20,791 bases of DNA from Candidatus Nanohalarchaeota archaeon (GCA_030594795.1 JAUVEK010000005.1:1-20791), one strand, 5' to 3'. Counted from the first letter of the stretch, positions 1 through 8,268 are shown. Numbers and translations are program-made. Notes: generated by a model from the letters alone, not told the origin.

Positions 1-17
1 TGTCTCGAGATAACTAT

Positions 18-50
18 ATATTTATAAGCTCTGAAGTATATATATTTGAT
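18..50 (+). promoter_or_regulatory. Candidate promoter of the giant surface-protein gene
   Basis: Two AT-rich, TATA-like stretches (TATATTTATAAGC near 16-28 and GTATATATATTTGAT at 36-50) lie 50 to 75 bases upstream of the first ATG at 101. Either could serve as an archaeal TATA box, giving a leader of roughly 25 to 75 nt. The window begins here, so the upstream context is missing and the assignment is weak. Confidence 0.4.
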
Positions 51-100
51 TGGGGATATGCTGTTCAGTGCAGCATATGACTTGTGCGTGGTAACGTTGA

Positions 101-3100
101 ATGTCCATTTTGTTATGTCTACAGGGTGATTCTATATTTAAAAGAATGTTGATATCCTTTTCATATATTATCTTGTTTGCGTTGCTTATGCCTCATAGTG
201 CATCTGCAGGCTTTTATGCGCCACGTATTCTGGATGTGCCTGAAGTTAATCATAGTCTGACAATTTCAGTTGATTTTTCCAGTGTCACAGCGCCCAATAT
301 GTGTTATAGAAAACTTTATGATAACTTGTGGACGTGTTGTAGTGTAGCGACCGGAAGCTGTACGATTTCTCCATCTGACTTAGAGAGGATTGGCACGTAT
401 GAATATTTCTTTAATGAGAGTGGAGGAGAAAGATTTCCGCAGGATACAGGAACATTCAAGTTTTCGGTCAATGTGAAAAATGATGCTCTTAAAAATAAAT
501 CGATTTCTTTTGTTGAGCATGATCCACAATATGTGTGTGATCCATGGGGTACCAATTCCGGCGCCAGAGATTATAGCTGTACTTATGAGCATATGCAGGC
601 ATATATGATGGCAAATTTCTGGGAGAATTATAAGGTGACGGGCAATGGAACGTATATGGATAAGGCGATGATGTTGGCGACTTCTGCTGTAGAGGTGCCT
701 GTCAATGTGCATGCAACGTGCGATCATTTTGATAATGAGTTTGATTGCAAGAATAAGGCTGGGGGAGACCCAGGCAATCTCAAACCAATCCCATCAAGTA
801 CGCTGAGGCAGGCGTCCATGATATATTCGCTGTGGAGGGCGCATCAAATTAGAGAGAATAATACAATCAAGAGTTTGGCTGAGAAATATACTATGGGAAG
901 TGCGGCTGATTGTGATGTATGGAGCACGGATTTTAATTGCACGTGCGATTCCCAGACAAATGAAAACTGCTCTACTTCTGACAACCAGGGTTTTATGATG
1001 TTGGCATATTGGAAAGCGTATGAAATGACCGGAAATGGTACATATAGGGGTATAGCAGAAAATTTAACTGATAATGCATTAGGTGTTGAGAGTTCTGAGT
1101 ATCTTGTCAGAGGGTTGTGGAAAGCGTATGAGATGACTGGAGATTCAACGTATTATGGTGCTGCTACAAAAGCGACGGATGAAATACTCAATGTCTGCAG
1201 GTCTGATGACTGTGAACCTGTCAAAAGAGGTCTAAATATAGTTGCTTTGTGGGAAAGTTACGAACAGACTGAAAGAGATGAATATTTGCGTGGTGCTATT
1301 GATAAGACTTTTCAGAATACCAGTGGAAGCTGTAGTGCGTGGGCCGGTAATTTTGCGTGTGAAAAACCAACAGAGCAGGGAATCATGGGTTTTGCTTTTT
1401 TAAAAGCATATCAAGTATATTCAAACACTTCCCGGGGTATTTATGCGCCCAGATTCCTGAAGGCACCGAAAAGCAATGAGAATCTTACAGTGAAGGTTTC
1501 TTTTAAAGGTTTTGTGGAGAATCCGAGGATGTATTATGGACTGTATCCCGGGGGAGAATCAGAATATTGTAATATTTCGCTGGAGACCGGGACATGTATG
1601 ATTCCTGCAGAAAATATAGGTATCCAGGGTGTTTATTCATATTTTTTTAATGAGTCAGGGGGTGTCAGGTTCCCAAAGGGAAAATTTAGAGTGGCTCTTT
1701 CTGTGGGCAATAAAAATTTCCGGGATAAAGCCACGGGATTTGCTGAAAAGGATTCTGCAGACAGTTATTGTGACCCTGCGGGAAGTAAAGCGGGTGTTTT
1801 TGACTATAGTTGTGATTATGAAAATATGCAGGCGTGGGTAATTTCGAGTTTTTGGAACAGTTATCTCATGACTGGAGAATATAAGTACTTTAATGTAAAT
1901 CGCAATTTGGCATTAAGCCAGTATTGTGATTATGAACCGGCGCCAGGTGCCATATCTACGTGCGATCATGCTGATTTGGATTATGATTGTCAATTGAATA
2001 CGCTGTCTTTGAGATATTCGGGTGCGATAAGACAAGCTGCTCTGATTTATTCTTTGTGGGAGTCGTATCAGAATGAGAGCAATATGACAATTAAAGTATT
2101 GGCAGAGAAATATACCCTGGGCTCTGCTAGCGATTGTGATGTGTGGAGTGGAGATTTTAATTGCACATGTGATCCGCCAGATATATATTGTTCTACTCCA
2201 GACAATCAGGGCTTTATGGCTCTAGCGTACTGGAAAGCATATGAAATGAGTGGTAGTGAGATATATGGAGATATTGCAGAGAATTTGACTCGTGTCAGCA
2301 TGAGTATGAATGGTTCAGAATATCTTGTCAGAGGTTTCTGGAAAGCGTATGAGATGACAGGGAATTTGACGTATTATGATAAAGCTGTTGAGTTGGCGGA
2401 TGAGGTGCTTGATAGTTGCTTGAATGGAGATGAGTGCACTTCCATGGAGTATGCGAATAATCTTATCGCATTATGGAAAAGTTATGAGCAAACCACAAAT
2501 GACACGTATATGGAAAGAGCCTTTAATAAGAGTGTAGAGGAGGTTACGGGAATATGTAACGGGCCTGCATATAATTTTACTTGTGCTACGCCGGATGAGC
2601 AGGGTGCTATGACTGTTGCTTATTGGAAGGCGTATCAGGTTTATCCTATTAGTGGCGGGGACATAACTGTGAATTTGACAGTGCAAAAAAATAGTACAGT
2701 GTATGAAGAGTTTAACATAACTGTCTTTATAAATAATACTAATGTTCAGGGCCTGGAAAGGGTAGATATTGTTTCGAATACGGGTTCCGGACTGGAGTAT
2801 TTAGCTAGTCCTTTTTATGACTTATTTGATGGCGACCATACTCTTCGCCTGAATGTTTCTCAGCTGCTGCCAGGAGAAAGTAAGACGTTTGTATGGACCA
2901 TTCGAGCTGTTGGCGGGGGACCGCAAAGTATATTTGTTGGAGCATATGAGATCAAAGGTGCGTCTGGAGAGAATGGTACGTCTGTGGAAGTGAGTATTCC
3001 AGGAGAAGAAGTGTTTTGGACGAATCTTTCTCTTCCTGAGACAACACCTGTAGATGAAGAGTTTGATATGTGCCTGTTGGTGAAGAATGATGTGTTCTAT

Positions 3101-5098
3101 AAACTCTACAATGTGACGGTTAACTTGAACCTCAGTTCCAGACTAAGTACGACTTCATTAGAAATTAATAGAAGTACTGCGGTTAATATTTCTTCCTGTA
3201 ATTCAACGATTATATTTGATGAGTTATTGCCTGGCGAGGCGATTTTACTAAACTGGACAGTTCTTCCTGATGCAGGCGCGATTCATAATGTTTCCGTAAA
3301 TTTAAGTTCGCACTATGGGGGTGTGGGTAATGTCACTGGGAATGTGACTGTGGATCGGTTGGGGGGTGTGTTTGAGGCGAACCTGACTGCTCCTGAGACA
3401 AGTATGATAAACGAAGAGTTTGTTATGAGTCTCCTGTTGAGGAATAATGTTTCGTACAGGCTTTACAATGTGACTGCTTCGCTAAATTTGAGTTATGGGC
3501 TAAATGTCACAGCAGTAGCGATTAATATAACGCAAGGGATGAACGCCTCTATTGATAATTTGACTGTGGTTTTTTATGAGTTTCTGCCAAATGAAAGTAA
3601 ATTTATAAACTGGACGGTCCTTGGAGTAGAAGGAGGTTTATATGACATATTTGTGAATGTGAGTTCTGTTTATGGTGGTGTCGGCAATCTAAGTTGGAAT
3701 ATCACTGTGATTGTTCCACCGCCTGACGAGGAAGTGGTTGTTGGCGGGGGTTCTTCGACTCTTCATTGTGGCGAACCCCCAGAAATTTCAGTGGAAGAGA
3801 TATATGATTATAGCATAGGAAAACACATGATAAGGCAGTTGATAATGGAAAATCCTAAACTAGTAGAAACTGTTGAGTCCATTTTGGGTGAGAAATTGAT
3901 TGGTATGTACCTGGAAATGGTGGTTGAAGCGACAGCGGATGTTTTTAAGTGCATTCATTGTTCAAGGAAATATGAGTCTACGGGCGGGCAAACGATAATT
4001 CATTTGTTTATAAACTATAGCTGTTCATTGGCTGAAAATTTCATAATTTATGATGTTTTGCCGAAATCGTTTGCAAATTCTTCAGATTTGATATCTGTAA
4101 ATGTGTCTGTGGAGGATGTGATGGTAGATATAGTTGAAGAAGATCCAATATACAGTTTTATGTTCCCGGAACTTAGAGATGGGGATAGAATAAGGATAGA
4201 TTATACTGTAAATAAATCTACGGATATGAATTTTCTTGAGGGCCTTTTAGAGGAAACAGATAAGCCGATGATATTGGCTGCAAAGTCTATACCTATGGGT
4301 GTGGATAATGATGCTCCTGAGATAGAGATTGTTTTTCCAAGGGATAATCAGAGTGTTCTGTCGGATGTGTTTGATTTAAAGGTTCGTTATTATGATGAAA
4401 ATGATGTCTCGTGCAGTTATAGTGTGGATGGTGTGGCTCAAACAGAAATGGGTGATTATGGGCGTTTTGTGAAATATTCTAAAGTTAATACGTCTCAGGG
4501 GAGGCATGTTATTTTTGTGGTGTGTACGGATATTTTTAATAATAGTAACAGTTCAAGTGTTGTGTTCTATGTGGTGGATACAGTTGGCGAGAGTGTCCTG
4601 GTGAATGAGACTCGTTTGACGCGTGAATCTTTTTTTATTTTGATGGCTGTGTTTTTAGGAGTGTTGTTTTATCTTTACAGGCGCAGGTATGTTTCGTACT
4701 TTTTGTTGTGTGGCTTACTGGTGGCGATGTATCTGTTTAACAGGGTCGGACGGGTGCGTTACACTTTGAAGTTCTACCCGGTTATGCTGAGGCTTTATGA
4801 ATCGTTGGATGGGAATCCTAAGATGAAGAAGGGCTTGTATCTGCGTAAGGATATTAGTAAAGTAGTCCGGGTGCTGGAGTTGTATGCTGTTGTGAATAAG
4901 GTGTATGATTCGGTGGTTGAGAATGATGTTGACAGGGAGAGGCTATGGCACTCGCTGGTTTCTATAAAGAAGCTTTATGATGGGGTGATAAGTGAATCCC
5001 TGACTGATATGACGTTTTTGGAGCAGATTCGCAGGAAGTATATTTATTGTGCGAATTATCTTGCTGATGGGCTACAGGGTGGCTCTGATGGTTTATGA
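101..5098 (+). CDS. Giant secreted, membrane-anchored surface protein with two tandem six-hairpin modules
   Basis: No family is recognised. Residues about 12-36 form a signal peptide (Lys-Arg, hydrophobic core, SASA before Gly37). Residues 37-445 and 446-about 852 are a direct duplication: each begins G(F/I)YAPR, has a small beta-rich domain ending YFFNESGG, then six helical hairpins of the type W(K/E)(A/S)YE(M/Q)T with Cys-rich linkers such as DFNCTCD. Six hairpins suggest an alpha/alpha toroid. Three Ig-like domains of about 117 residues follow (starting near 853, 971, 1089), then a domain at about 1215-1400, another Ig-like domain (about 1404-1500), two membrane segments (about 1511-1527 and 1533-1548) and a cytoplasmic tail of about 115 residues. 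Asn-X-Ser/Thr sites are very frequent. Role inferred: cell-surface or S-layer-associated binding or carbohydrate-active protein. The start is uncertain: ATG 146 has GGGTGAT 15 nt upstream, but ATG 101 retains the basic signal-peptide N-region. Confidence 0.85.
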   Translation: MSILLCLQGDSIFKRMLISFSYIILFALLMPHSASAGFYAPRILDVPEVNHSLTISVDFSSVTAPNMCYRKLYDNLWTCCSVATGSCTISPSDLERIGTYEYFFNESGGERFPQDTGTFKFSVNVKNDALKNKSISFVEHDPQYVCDPWGTNSGARDYSCTYEHMQAYMMANFWENYKVTGNGTYMDKAMMLATSAVEVPVNVHATCDHFDNEFDCKNKAGGDPGNLKPIPSSTLRQASMIYSLWRAHQIRENNTIKSLAEKYTMGSAADCDVWSTDFNCTCDSQTNENCSTSDNQGFMMLAYWKAYEMTGNGTYRGIAENLTDNALGVESSEYLVRGLWKAYEMTGDSTYYGAATKATDEILNVCRSDDCEPVKRGLNIVALWESYEQTERDEYLRGAIDKTFQNTSGSCSAWAGNFACEKPTEQGIMGFAFLKAYQVYSNTSRGIYAPRFLKAPKSNENLTVKVSFKGFVENPRMYYGLYPGGESEYCNISLETGTCMIPAENIGIQGVYSYFFNESGGVRFPKGKFRVALSVGNKNFRDKATGFAEKDSADSYCDPAGSKAGVFDYSCDYENMQAWVISSFWNSYLMTGEYKYFNVNRNLALSQYCDYEPAPGAISTCDHADLDYDCQLNTLSLRYSGAIRQAALIYSLWESYQNESNMTIKVLAEKYTLGSASDCDVWSGDFNCTCDPPDIYCSTPDNQGFMALAYWKAYEMSGSEIYGDIAENLTRVSMSMNGSEYLVRGFWKAYEMTGNLTYYDKAVELADEVLDSCLNGDECTSMEYANNLIALWKSYEQTTNDTYMERAFNKSVEEVTGICNGPAYNFTCATPDEQGAMTVAYWKAYQVYPISGGDITVNLTVQKNSTVYEEFNITVFINNTNVQGLERVDIVSNTGSGLEYLASPFYDLFDGDHTLRLNVSQLLPGESKTFVWTIRAVGGGPQSIFVGAYEIKGASGENGTSVEVSIPGEEVFWTNLSLPETTPVDEEFDMCLLVKNDVFYKLYNVTVNLNLSSRLSTTSLEINRSTAVNISSCNSTIIFDELLPGEAILLNWTVLPDAGAIHNVSVNLSSHYGGVGNVTGNVTVDRLGGVFEANLTAPETSMINEEFVMSLLLRNNVSYRLYNVTASLNLSYGLNVTAVAINITQGMNASIDNLTVVFYEFLPNESKFINWTVLGVEGGLYDIFVNVSSVYGGVGNLSWNITVIVPPPDEEVVVGGGSSTLHCGEPPEISVEEIYDYSIGKHMIRQLIMENPKLVETVESILGEKLIGMYLEMVVEATADVFKCIHCSRKYESTGGQTIIHLFINYSCSLAENFIIYDVLPKSFANSSDLISVNVSVEDVMVDIVEEDPIYSFMFPELRDGDRIRIDYTVNKSTDMNFLEGLLEETDKPMILAAKSIPMGVDNDAPEIEIVFPRDNQSVLSDVFDLKVRYYDENDVSCSYSVDGVAQTEMGDYGRFVKYSKVNTSQGRHVIFVVCTDIFNNSNSSSVVFYVVDTVGESVLVNETRLTRESFFILMAVFLGVLFYLYRRRYVSYFLLCGLLVAMYLFNRVGRVRYTLKFYPVMLRLYESLDGNPKMKKGLYLRKDISKVVRVLELYAVVNKVYDSVVENDVDRERLWHSLVSIKKLYDGVISESLTDMTFLEQIRRKYIYCANYLADGLQGGSDGL

Positions 5099-5110
5099 GC
5101 GCATTGGTGT

Positions 5111-5285
5111 GTTTCGCTCAACCTTGTAAAAGGTTGATTATTAAGTGCGTCTCGCTCAACCTTATAAAAGGTTGATCATTAAGCGTGTCTCGCTTCGCTC
5201 AAGCACGCGAATGTTTTCTTTCTGATGGATTTGCTCAAGCGCACAAGGGGCTGTTTATTGTTCTGTCTTTGCTCAAGCGCACGCA
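5111..5285. repeat. Degenerate 38-nt tandem repeats with hairpins
   Basis: The core GCTCAA(C/G)C recurs at 5116, 5154, 5197, 5233 and 5271, with spacings of 38, 43, 36 and 38 nt. The first two units are nearly identical, and each contains a perfect 8-bp hairpin, TCAACCTT with a 4-nt loop and AAGGTTGA (5118-5137 and 5156-5175). The last two share TTTGCTCAAGCGCAC. The array fills the gap between two convergent genes, so the hairpins may act as bidirectional terminators or mRNA 3' stabilisers. It is not a CRISPR: there are no unique spacers and the units abut directly. Confidence 0.7.
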
Positions 5286-5333
5286 TGTCTTATTTGAGTA
5301 GTTCTGATTTAGGTCACAGGTCTTATTTAGGAG

Positions 5334-5795
5334 TTATATATCTACTACTGCGGTTATTGTCCATGTGTTGTTCTTGTTTTTTTTGATTTTCATGTCGTTG
5401 TATGTTATTGCTTTGATTTCTGTTTTCAGTTCGTATTTCTGGTGGTATGTGTCGCCTTTTATTGCTGCTGTCAGGATGTAGTAGTGCAGCTTTCCTTTTT
5501 CTGTGTCTTTTTTGATTTCTTTTATTTTTTTGATTTTTACTTTACCAAGCAGGAATCCTTCGAGTTCGAGCATGGTTATTAGTTTTTCGAGCCAGTCGTA
5601 TAGGAGGGATCCAAGGTTTTCTGATTTGATTGAGATGTCTTTTTTTATTTTTGGCTCTATTGTTTCTGTGTCTGTTATTATGTTTTCCATCGCATAGGTT
5701 GCGTTTTCGAATGCTTCTTCTATTGTTTTTCCGTAAGATTCGAATTTTGCGTCTGCTGTATGGTCGAGGTATTTGTATTTTTGCATTTTTTTCAT
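5334..5795 (-). CDS. Archease (RtcB tRNA ligase activator)
   Basis: Archease is the small acidic cofactor that promotes guanylylation and turnover of the RNA ligase RtcB, which joins tRNA exons after intron removal. The 153-residue product has the usual archease length and the diagnostic N-terminal DHTADAKFESYG motif (about residues 11-22), a central LLYDWLEKLI helix, and the short C-terminal VVDI end whose Asp contributes to metal binding in the family. The start may be Met1 or Met4; neither has a strong ribosome-binding site, and Met1 leaves only 3 nt to the preceding stop codon, indicating co-transcription with the upstream SLOG-family gene. RtcB is not in the window. Confidence 0.93.
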   Translation of the reverse strand: MKKMQKYKYLDHTADAKFESYGKTIEEAFENATYAMENIITDTETIEPKIKKDISIKSENLGSLLYDWLEKLITMLELEGFLLGKVKIKKIKEIKKDTEKGKLHYYILTAAIKGDTYHQKYELKTEIKAITYNDMKIKKNKNNTWTITAVVDI

Positions 5796-5798
5796 CTT

Positions 5799-6329
5799 TT
5801 ATTTTTCTGTGAGTTTGAGCGCCAGCTTTACTGCTTGTTTTGGTGTTTTGGCTTCCTGAATTTTTATTGTCTTTTTGTCGTCAAGGTATTTTCCTGCGTA
5901 TTGTCCGGGGAGTCCGCCCAGGTTGGCTATTACTATTACTGGTTTTTTGTAGGCATAAGAGTATGCCATTTCGCAGAATGTCCCGACTCCACCGCCGATC
6001 GCTATAAGAGCATCTGCTGTGAGGCCAAGTATCTGGTTTCTTGCAAAGCCCATGCCTGTGTGGATTGGGATTGTGAGGTAGGGGCTTGCGTCTTCTTTGT
6101 CTTTCGATGGTGTTATGCCTACTGCGATGCCGCCTGATTCGGTTGCGCCTTTTGCTGCTGCGTTCGGGACGCCTTCAGGGTTGCCGCCGCAGAGGAGAAT
6201 TGCGCCTGATTCTGCTATTTCTTTGCCGACTTCGTATGCTGTGTCTATGTGTATCTGTTTTGCGTTGGATGCATGGCCGATTACTGTAATTATTGGTTTT
6301 CTTTTGATTGAATTATGTTTTTCCTGCAT
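5799..6329 (-). CDS. TIGR00725-type SLOG/LOG-like nucleotide-binding protein
   Basis: This is a Rossmann-like SLOG superfamily protein related to LOG (lysine decarboxylase-like) and DprA proteins. The product has 176 residues. It shows an ITVIGHAS beta strand at residues 14-21, LLCGGNPEGV at 45-54 and the signature GGGVGTFCE at 112-120, which matches the PGGxGTxxE phosphate-binding loop of LOG enzymes with Gly in place of Pro. LOG proteins hydrolyse nucleoside monophosphates to release a base; the substrate of TIGR00725 members is not established, so only nucleotide or ligand binding is inferred. The gene is first in a two-gene unit with archease. The upstream 77 bases show only a weak TATA-like stretch. 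Confidence 0.85.
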   Translation of the reverse strand: MQEKHNSIKRKPIITVIGHASNAKQIHIDTAYEVGKEIAESGAILLCGGNPEGVPNAAAKGATESGGIAVGITPSKDKEDASPYLTIPIHTGMGFARNQILGLTADALIAIGGGVGTFCEMAYSYAYKKPVIVIANLGGLPGQYAGKYLDDKKTIKIQEAKTPKQAVKLALKLTEK

Positions 6330-6406
6330 GGTCTGTTAATGGGCTCTAAATTTCAAATATGTGTTTGTTCTAGAAGCGAGCAATAATGTTCTTTCTGAAA
6401 GGGTGT

Positions 6407-6493
6407 TGGCGTCGAGGGGGAGATTTGAACTCCCGTGTCCTTGCGGACACAAGCTTTCCAGGCTTGCGCCATACCGAGCTAGGCGACCTCGAC
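6407..6493 (-). tRNA. tRNA-Ser (anticodon GGA), class II with encoded CCA
   Basis: Read on the minus strand, the 5' GTCGAGG pairs over 7 bp with CCTCGAC. There is a D arm, an anticodon stem CAAGC/GCTTG with loop CTGGAAA (anticodon GGA, reading UCC/UCU), a long variable arm TGTCC-GCAA-GGACA, and a T arm GGGAG-TTCAAAT-CTCCC. The discriminator base is G, typical of tRNA-Ser, and CCA follows directly in the genome (6407-6409). The structure is intact with no intron in the anticodon loop. Confidence 0.96.
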
Positions 6494-6523
6494 ATTATGT
6501 TTTGCAGAGTGTTGTTCGTGTAA

Positions 6524-6536
6524 GAATTTTTTAAAG
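6524..6536 (-). promoter_or_regulatory. TATA box of tRNA-Ser
   Basis: On the minus strand CTTTAAAAAATTC is centred about 37 bases upstream of the mature tRNA 5' end. This is a reasonable position for a TATA box driving a short pre-tRNA leader. It lies in the 52-base gap behind the regulator gene. Confidence 0.5.
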
Positions 6537-6545
6537 GTTGTGTGC

Positions 6546-7493
6546 CTATATAATGGATTTTTCCATTAGTTCTTCGTAAAATGATATGTTTATAATTTCT
6601 GTTTCTATGTCATTTATTGCTTTTAGTATCCTGTCAAAGTGTATTCTTAGTCCAATATTTTCTATATTGCTGATTTTGTCTTTTAGGGTGCCTGATTGAA
6701 TTGCTGTATCTTTTAGAATAGCTGTCTTTTTGTTGGTTATGAGATGTTTTACCTTTATTTTTATATCTTCTCTGAGTATTGTGACAGGTTCTTTTATTTT
6801 TGGAATTAATCCTTTCTCTTTTTTTACAATGTTTGCTATAGAGTATAGTTCATCGCCAATGTTTTCAAGTTTTTTTGCAATCAGAAAATATGGGAGTGCC
6901 AGCGACGGTGTTTTTATTGATTCGTCTCTTTTTATTCCATAATTTTTGGTTGAGTGGAGTATGATTTTATTTGCCAGATTGTATAATCTGTCTATTTCGT
7001 TTTCATTATTTTCTATTGTATCAAAATCAGAATTTATGAGATTGTCTGTGAGTTCTGATATTATGAGCGATATTCTGAAAAATATCTGGTTGATTGTAAT
7101 CTTGGTATGATCAAGCAGTGTCTTGATTTTGATTTTGTTTTTGTCTTCGTATATTATTTCTGTGCCACTCATCTGGCTTATTGCTTTTTTGAGCATATTT
7201 TTTGTTTTAGTGTCGAAACCTTTTTTGGAGTAAATAATTATTGTCTCTATGCCCAGGTAGTAGGATACGAAGACCGCCTGGGCAAGATTGTCTTTGTAGT
7301 TGTCTGTGTTTAAAAAAACCTGGTCTATTTCTTTTTCCTTTGAACTAGATGTTTTGAGTATGAGTGTTTCAGAATCTTTTTCTTCTATGAATATAACATC
7401 TTTTGGAGTTATGTTTGCTTCTTTGACCCAGTTTTTTGGCAGTGTGACTGCATAGGTTTTTCCACCTATGATTTGTAATTTTCTTGCGTTCAT
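6546..7493 (-). CDS. AbrB-PhoU fusion regulator
   Basis: The product has 315 residues. An N-terminal SpoVT/AbrB swapped-hairpin DNA-binding domain occupies about residues 1-47 (RKLQIIGGKTYAVTLPKNWV, then IxPKDVIFIEE). It is followed by a long helical region with two PhoU-like three-helix units (about 110-310), recognisable by patterns such as LPYFLIAKKLENIGDELYSI, which resembles the PhoU family helix that coordinates metal. Archaeal proteins of this architecture are annotated as phosphate-uptake regulators; a DNA-binding role is supported by the AbrB domain, but the effector is inferred only. The promoter spacing suggests a leaderless mRNA. No phosphate transporter gene is present in the window. 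Confidence 0.9.
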   Translation of the reverse strand: MNARKLQIIGGKTYAVTLPKNWVKEANITPKDVIFIEEKDSETLILKTSSSKEKEIDQVFLNTDNYKDNLAQAVFVSYYLGIETIIIYSKKGFDTKTKNMLKKAISQMSGTEIIYEDKNKIKIKTLLDHTKITINQIFFRISLIISELTDNLINSDFDTIENNENEIDRLYNLANKIILHSTKNYGIKRDESIKTPSLALPYFLIAKKLENIGDELYSIANIVKKEKGLIPKIKEPVTILREDIKIKVKHLITNKKTAILKDTAIQSGTLKDKISNIENIGLRIHFDRILKAINDIETEIINISFYEELMEKSII

Positions 7494-7511
7494 AATTATA
7501 CTAGATTAGTA

Positions 7512-7524
7512 AAGTATATATTTC
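7512..7524 (-). promoter_or_regulatory. Leaderless promoter of the AbrB-PhoU gene
   Basis: On the minus strand GAAATATATACTT preceded by the purine-rich GCAAAA gives a BRE/TATA box centred about 25 bases upstream of the ATG at 7493. That places transcription initiation at or within a few bases of the start codon. No Shine-Dalgarno is seen, consistent with leaderless translation. Confidence 0.7.
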
Positions 7525-7534
7525 TTTTGCTTGG

Positions 7535-7549
7535 TACGTACTTTACGTA
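7535..7549. promoter_or_regulatory. Paired TACGTA palindromes, candidate operator
   Basis: The sequence TACGTA-CTT-TACGTA consists of two copies of a 6-bp palindrome 9 bp apart, so the whole is both a direct and an inverted repeat. It lies just upstream of the TATA box of the AbrB-PhoU gene and just before the start region of the divergent 40-codon ORF. Autoregulation by the AbrB-type regulator is an inference from position and symmetry. Confidence 0.45.
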
Positions 7550-7587
7550 GGGCAGTTATATGATTGTCCTAATATGTTAGTATAATA

Positions 7588-7593
7588 GAGGTG
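7588..7593 (+). promoter_or_regulatory. Strong Shine-Dalgarno for the 40-codon ORF
   Basis: GAGGTG, five bases before the ATG at 7599, matches the anti-Shine-Dalgarno end of archaeal 16S rRNA. It is the main evidence that the short ORF is translated. A TATA-like GTTATATG lies at about 7555-7562. Confidence 0.6.
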
Positions 7594-7598
7594 GTAGT

Positions 7599-7721
7599 AT
7601 GGGGTATGAGTTGGATATGGAAGAGGTTAGAGAAGAAAGTATTAATAGAAATGGGACGAGACCAAAGAGTACTGATGAAGAGGAGATTGAAAGAATGATT
7701 TTTGTTTTTGGAATTGTGTAA
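7599..7721 (+). CDS. Small 40-residue acidic protein, unknown
   Basis: The ORF runs ATG to TAA for 40 codons and the product begins MGYELDMEEVREESINRNG. It is strongly acidic in the first half (repeated Glu/Asp), has a basic middle (RNGTRPK) and a short hydrophobic C-terminus (MIFVFGIV). Support comes from a good GAGGTG ribosome-binding site with 5-nt spacing and a TATA-like sequence upstream. It is divergent from the AbrB-PhoU gene and shares its control region. No family is recognised. It may be a small regulatory protein, an antitoxin-like peptide or a truncated N-terminus; the reading after the stop enters the stem-loop repeats and does not continue a protein. Confidence 0.45.
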   Translation: MGYELDMEEVREESINRNGTRPKSTDEEEIERMIFVFGIV

Positions 7722-7754
7722 AAATCATGGAAATTTTGGTAGGTGGATGCATTT

Positions 7755-7860
7755 CCAAGCTTTTTAATTGCCGGGTCATACTTGATATGCAATTAAAAAT
7801 CATGACACTCTGTGTCAAGCTTTTTGATTGCCTGTTCATACTTTATATGCAATAAAAAAA
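7755..7860. repeat. Two stem-loop repeats spaced by exactly 60 nt
   Basis: Unit 1 (7757-7800) and unit 2 (7817-7860) both run CAAGCTTTTT(A/G)ATTGCC through TCATACTT(G/T)ATATGCAAT to AAAAA. In each, TTTTTAATTGC or its variant pairs with GCAAT(T/A)AAAAA around a 17-nt loop; the stem is 11 bp perfect in unit 1 and has one mismatch in unit 2. A further small hairpin GACAC-TCT-GTGTC (7804-7816) sits between them. On the minus strand unit 2 begins with a run of seven T about 30 bases after the rpsJ stop, so a terminator role for the translation operon is likely. Confidence 0.7.
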
Positions 7861-7888
7861 GAAAATAGTTTTTGGTGAAATAAGGTTC

Positions 7889-8197
7889 TTATTCGCGCAG
7901 TTCAATTTCAATGTTGATTGAATCAGGAACTTCTACGCGCATTATCTGCCTCAGAGCGCGCTCGTTCATGCCGATGTCGATTACGCGCTTGTGGACGCGC
8001 ATTTCCCATTTCTCGAATGTTTCTGTGCCGTCACCTGATGGCGCTTTTCTTGTTGTGATTTTCAGCTTTTTTGTCGGCAGAGGGATTGGCCCTGCTACGT
8101 TTGCCCCGAACTTTATGGCAATTGCTTTTATCTGTTTTGCCAGTTCTTCGAGTTCTTTATAGTTTGTGCTCGATATTTTTACCCGTGCGGTTTGCAA
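7889..8197 (-). CDS. rpsJ: Small ribosomal subunit protein uS10
   Basis: The 102-residue product is full length for archaeal S10, a small-subunit head protein. Conserved stretches include ARVKISSTNYKELEELAKQI near the N-terminus, GPIPLPTKKLKITTRKAPSGDGTETF in the loop region, and the end MRVEVPDSINIEIELRE. The start codon is TTG (8195-8197) rather than ATG. It is supported by AGGTGA six bases upstream (8204-8209) and by agreement with the family length. The order EF-1alpha then S10 is conserved in many archaea, and the 71-nt gap with no obvious terminator suggests one transcript. Confidence 0.96.
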   Translation of the reverse strand: MQTARVKISSTNYKELEELAKQIKAIAIKFGANVAGPIPLPTKKLKITTRKAPSGDGTETFEKWEMRVHKRVIDIGMNERALRQIMRVEVPDSINIEIELRE

Positions 8198-8268
8198 CTT
8201 ATTTCACCTATGATATCATACTTTAGTTTTTCATAAAGCATGTCAAATAATCAGAGTATCTTTTTTGT

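Noticed and set aside
5111..5186. CRISPR array
   Set aside because: Repeat units abut with no unique spacers, only two units are near-identical, and no cas gene is nearby.
7577..7839. Minus-strand Ser-rich frames over the stem-loop repeats
   Set aside because: They run across the inverted repeats and the antisense of the 40-codon ORF, with no start signal.
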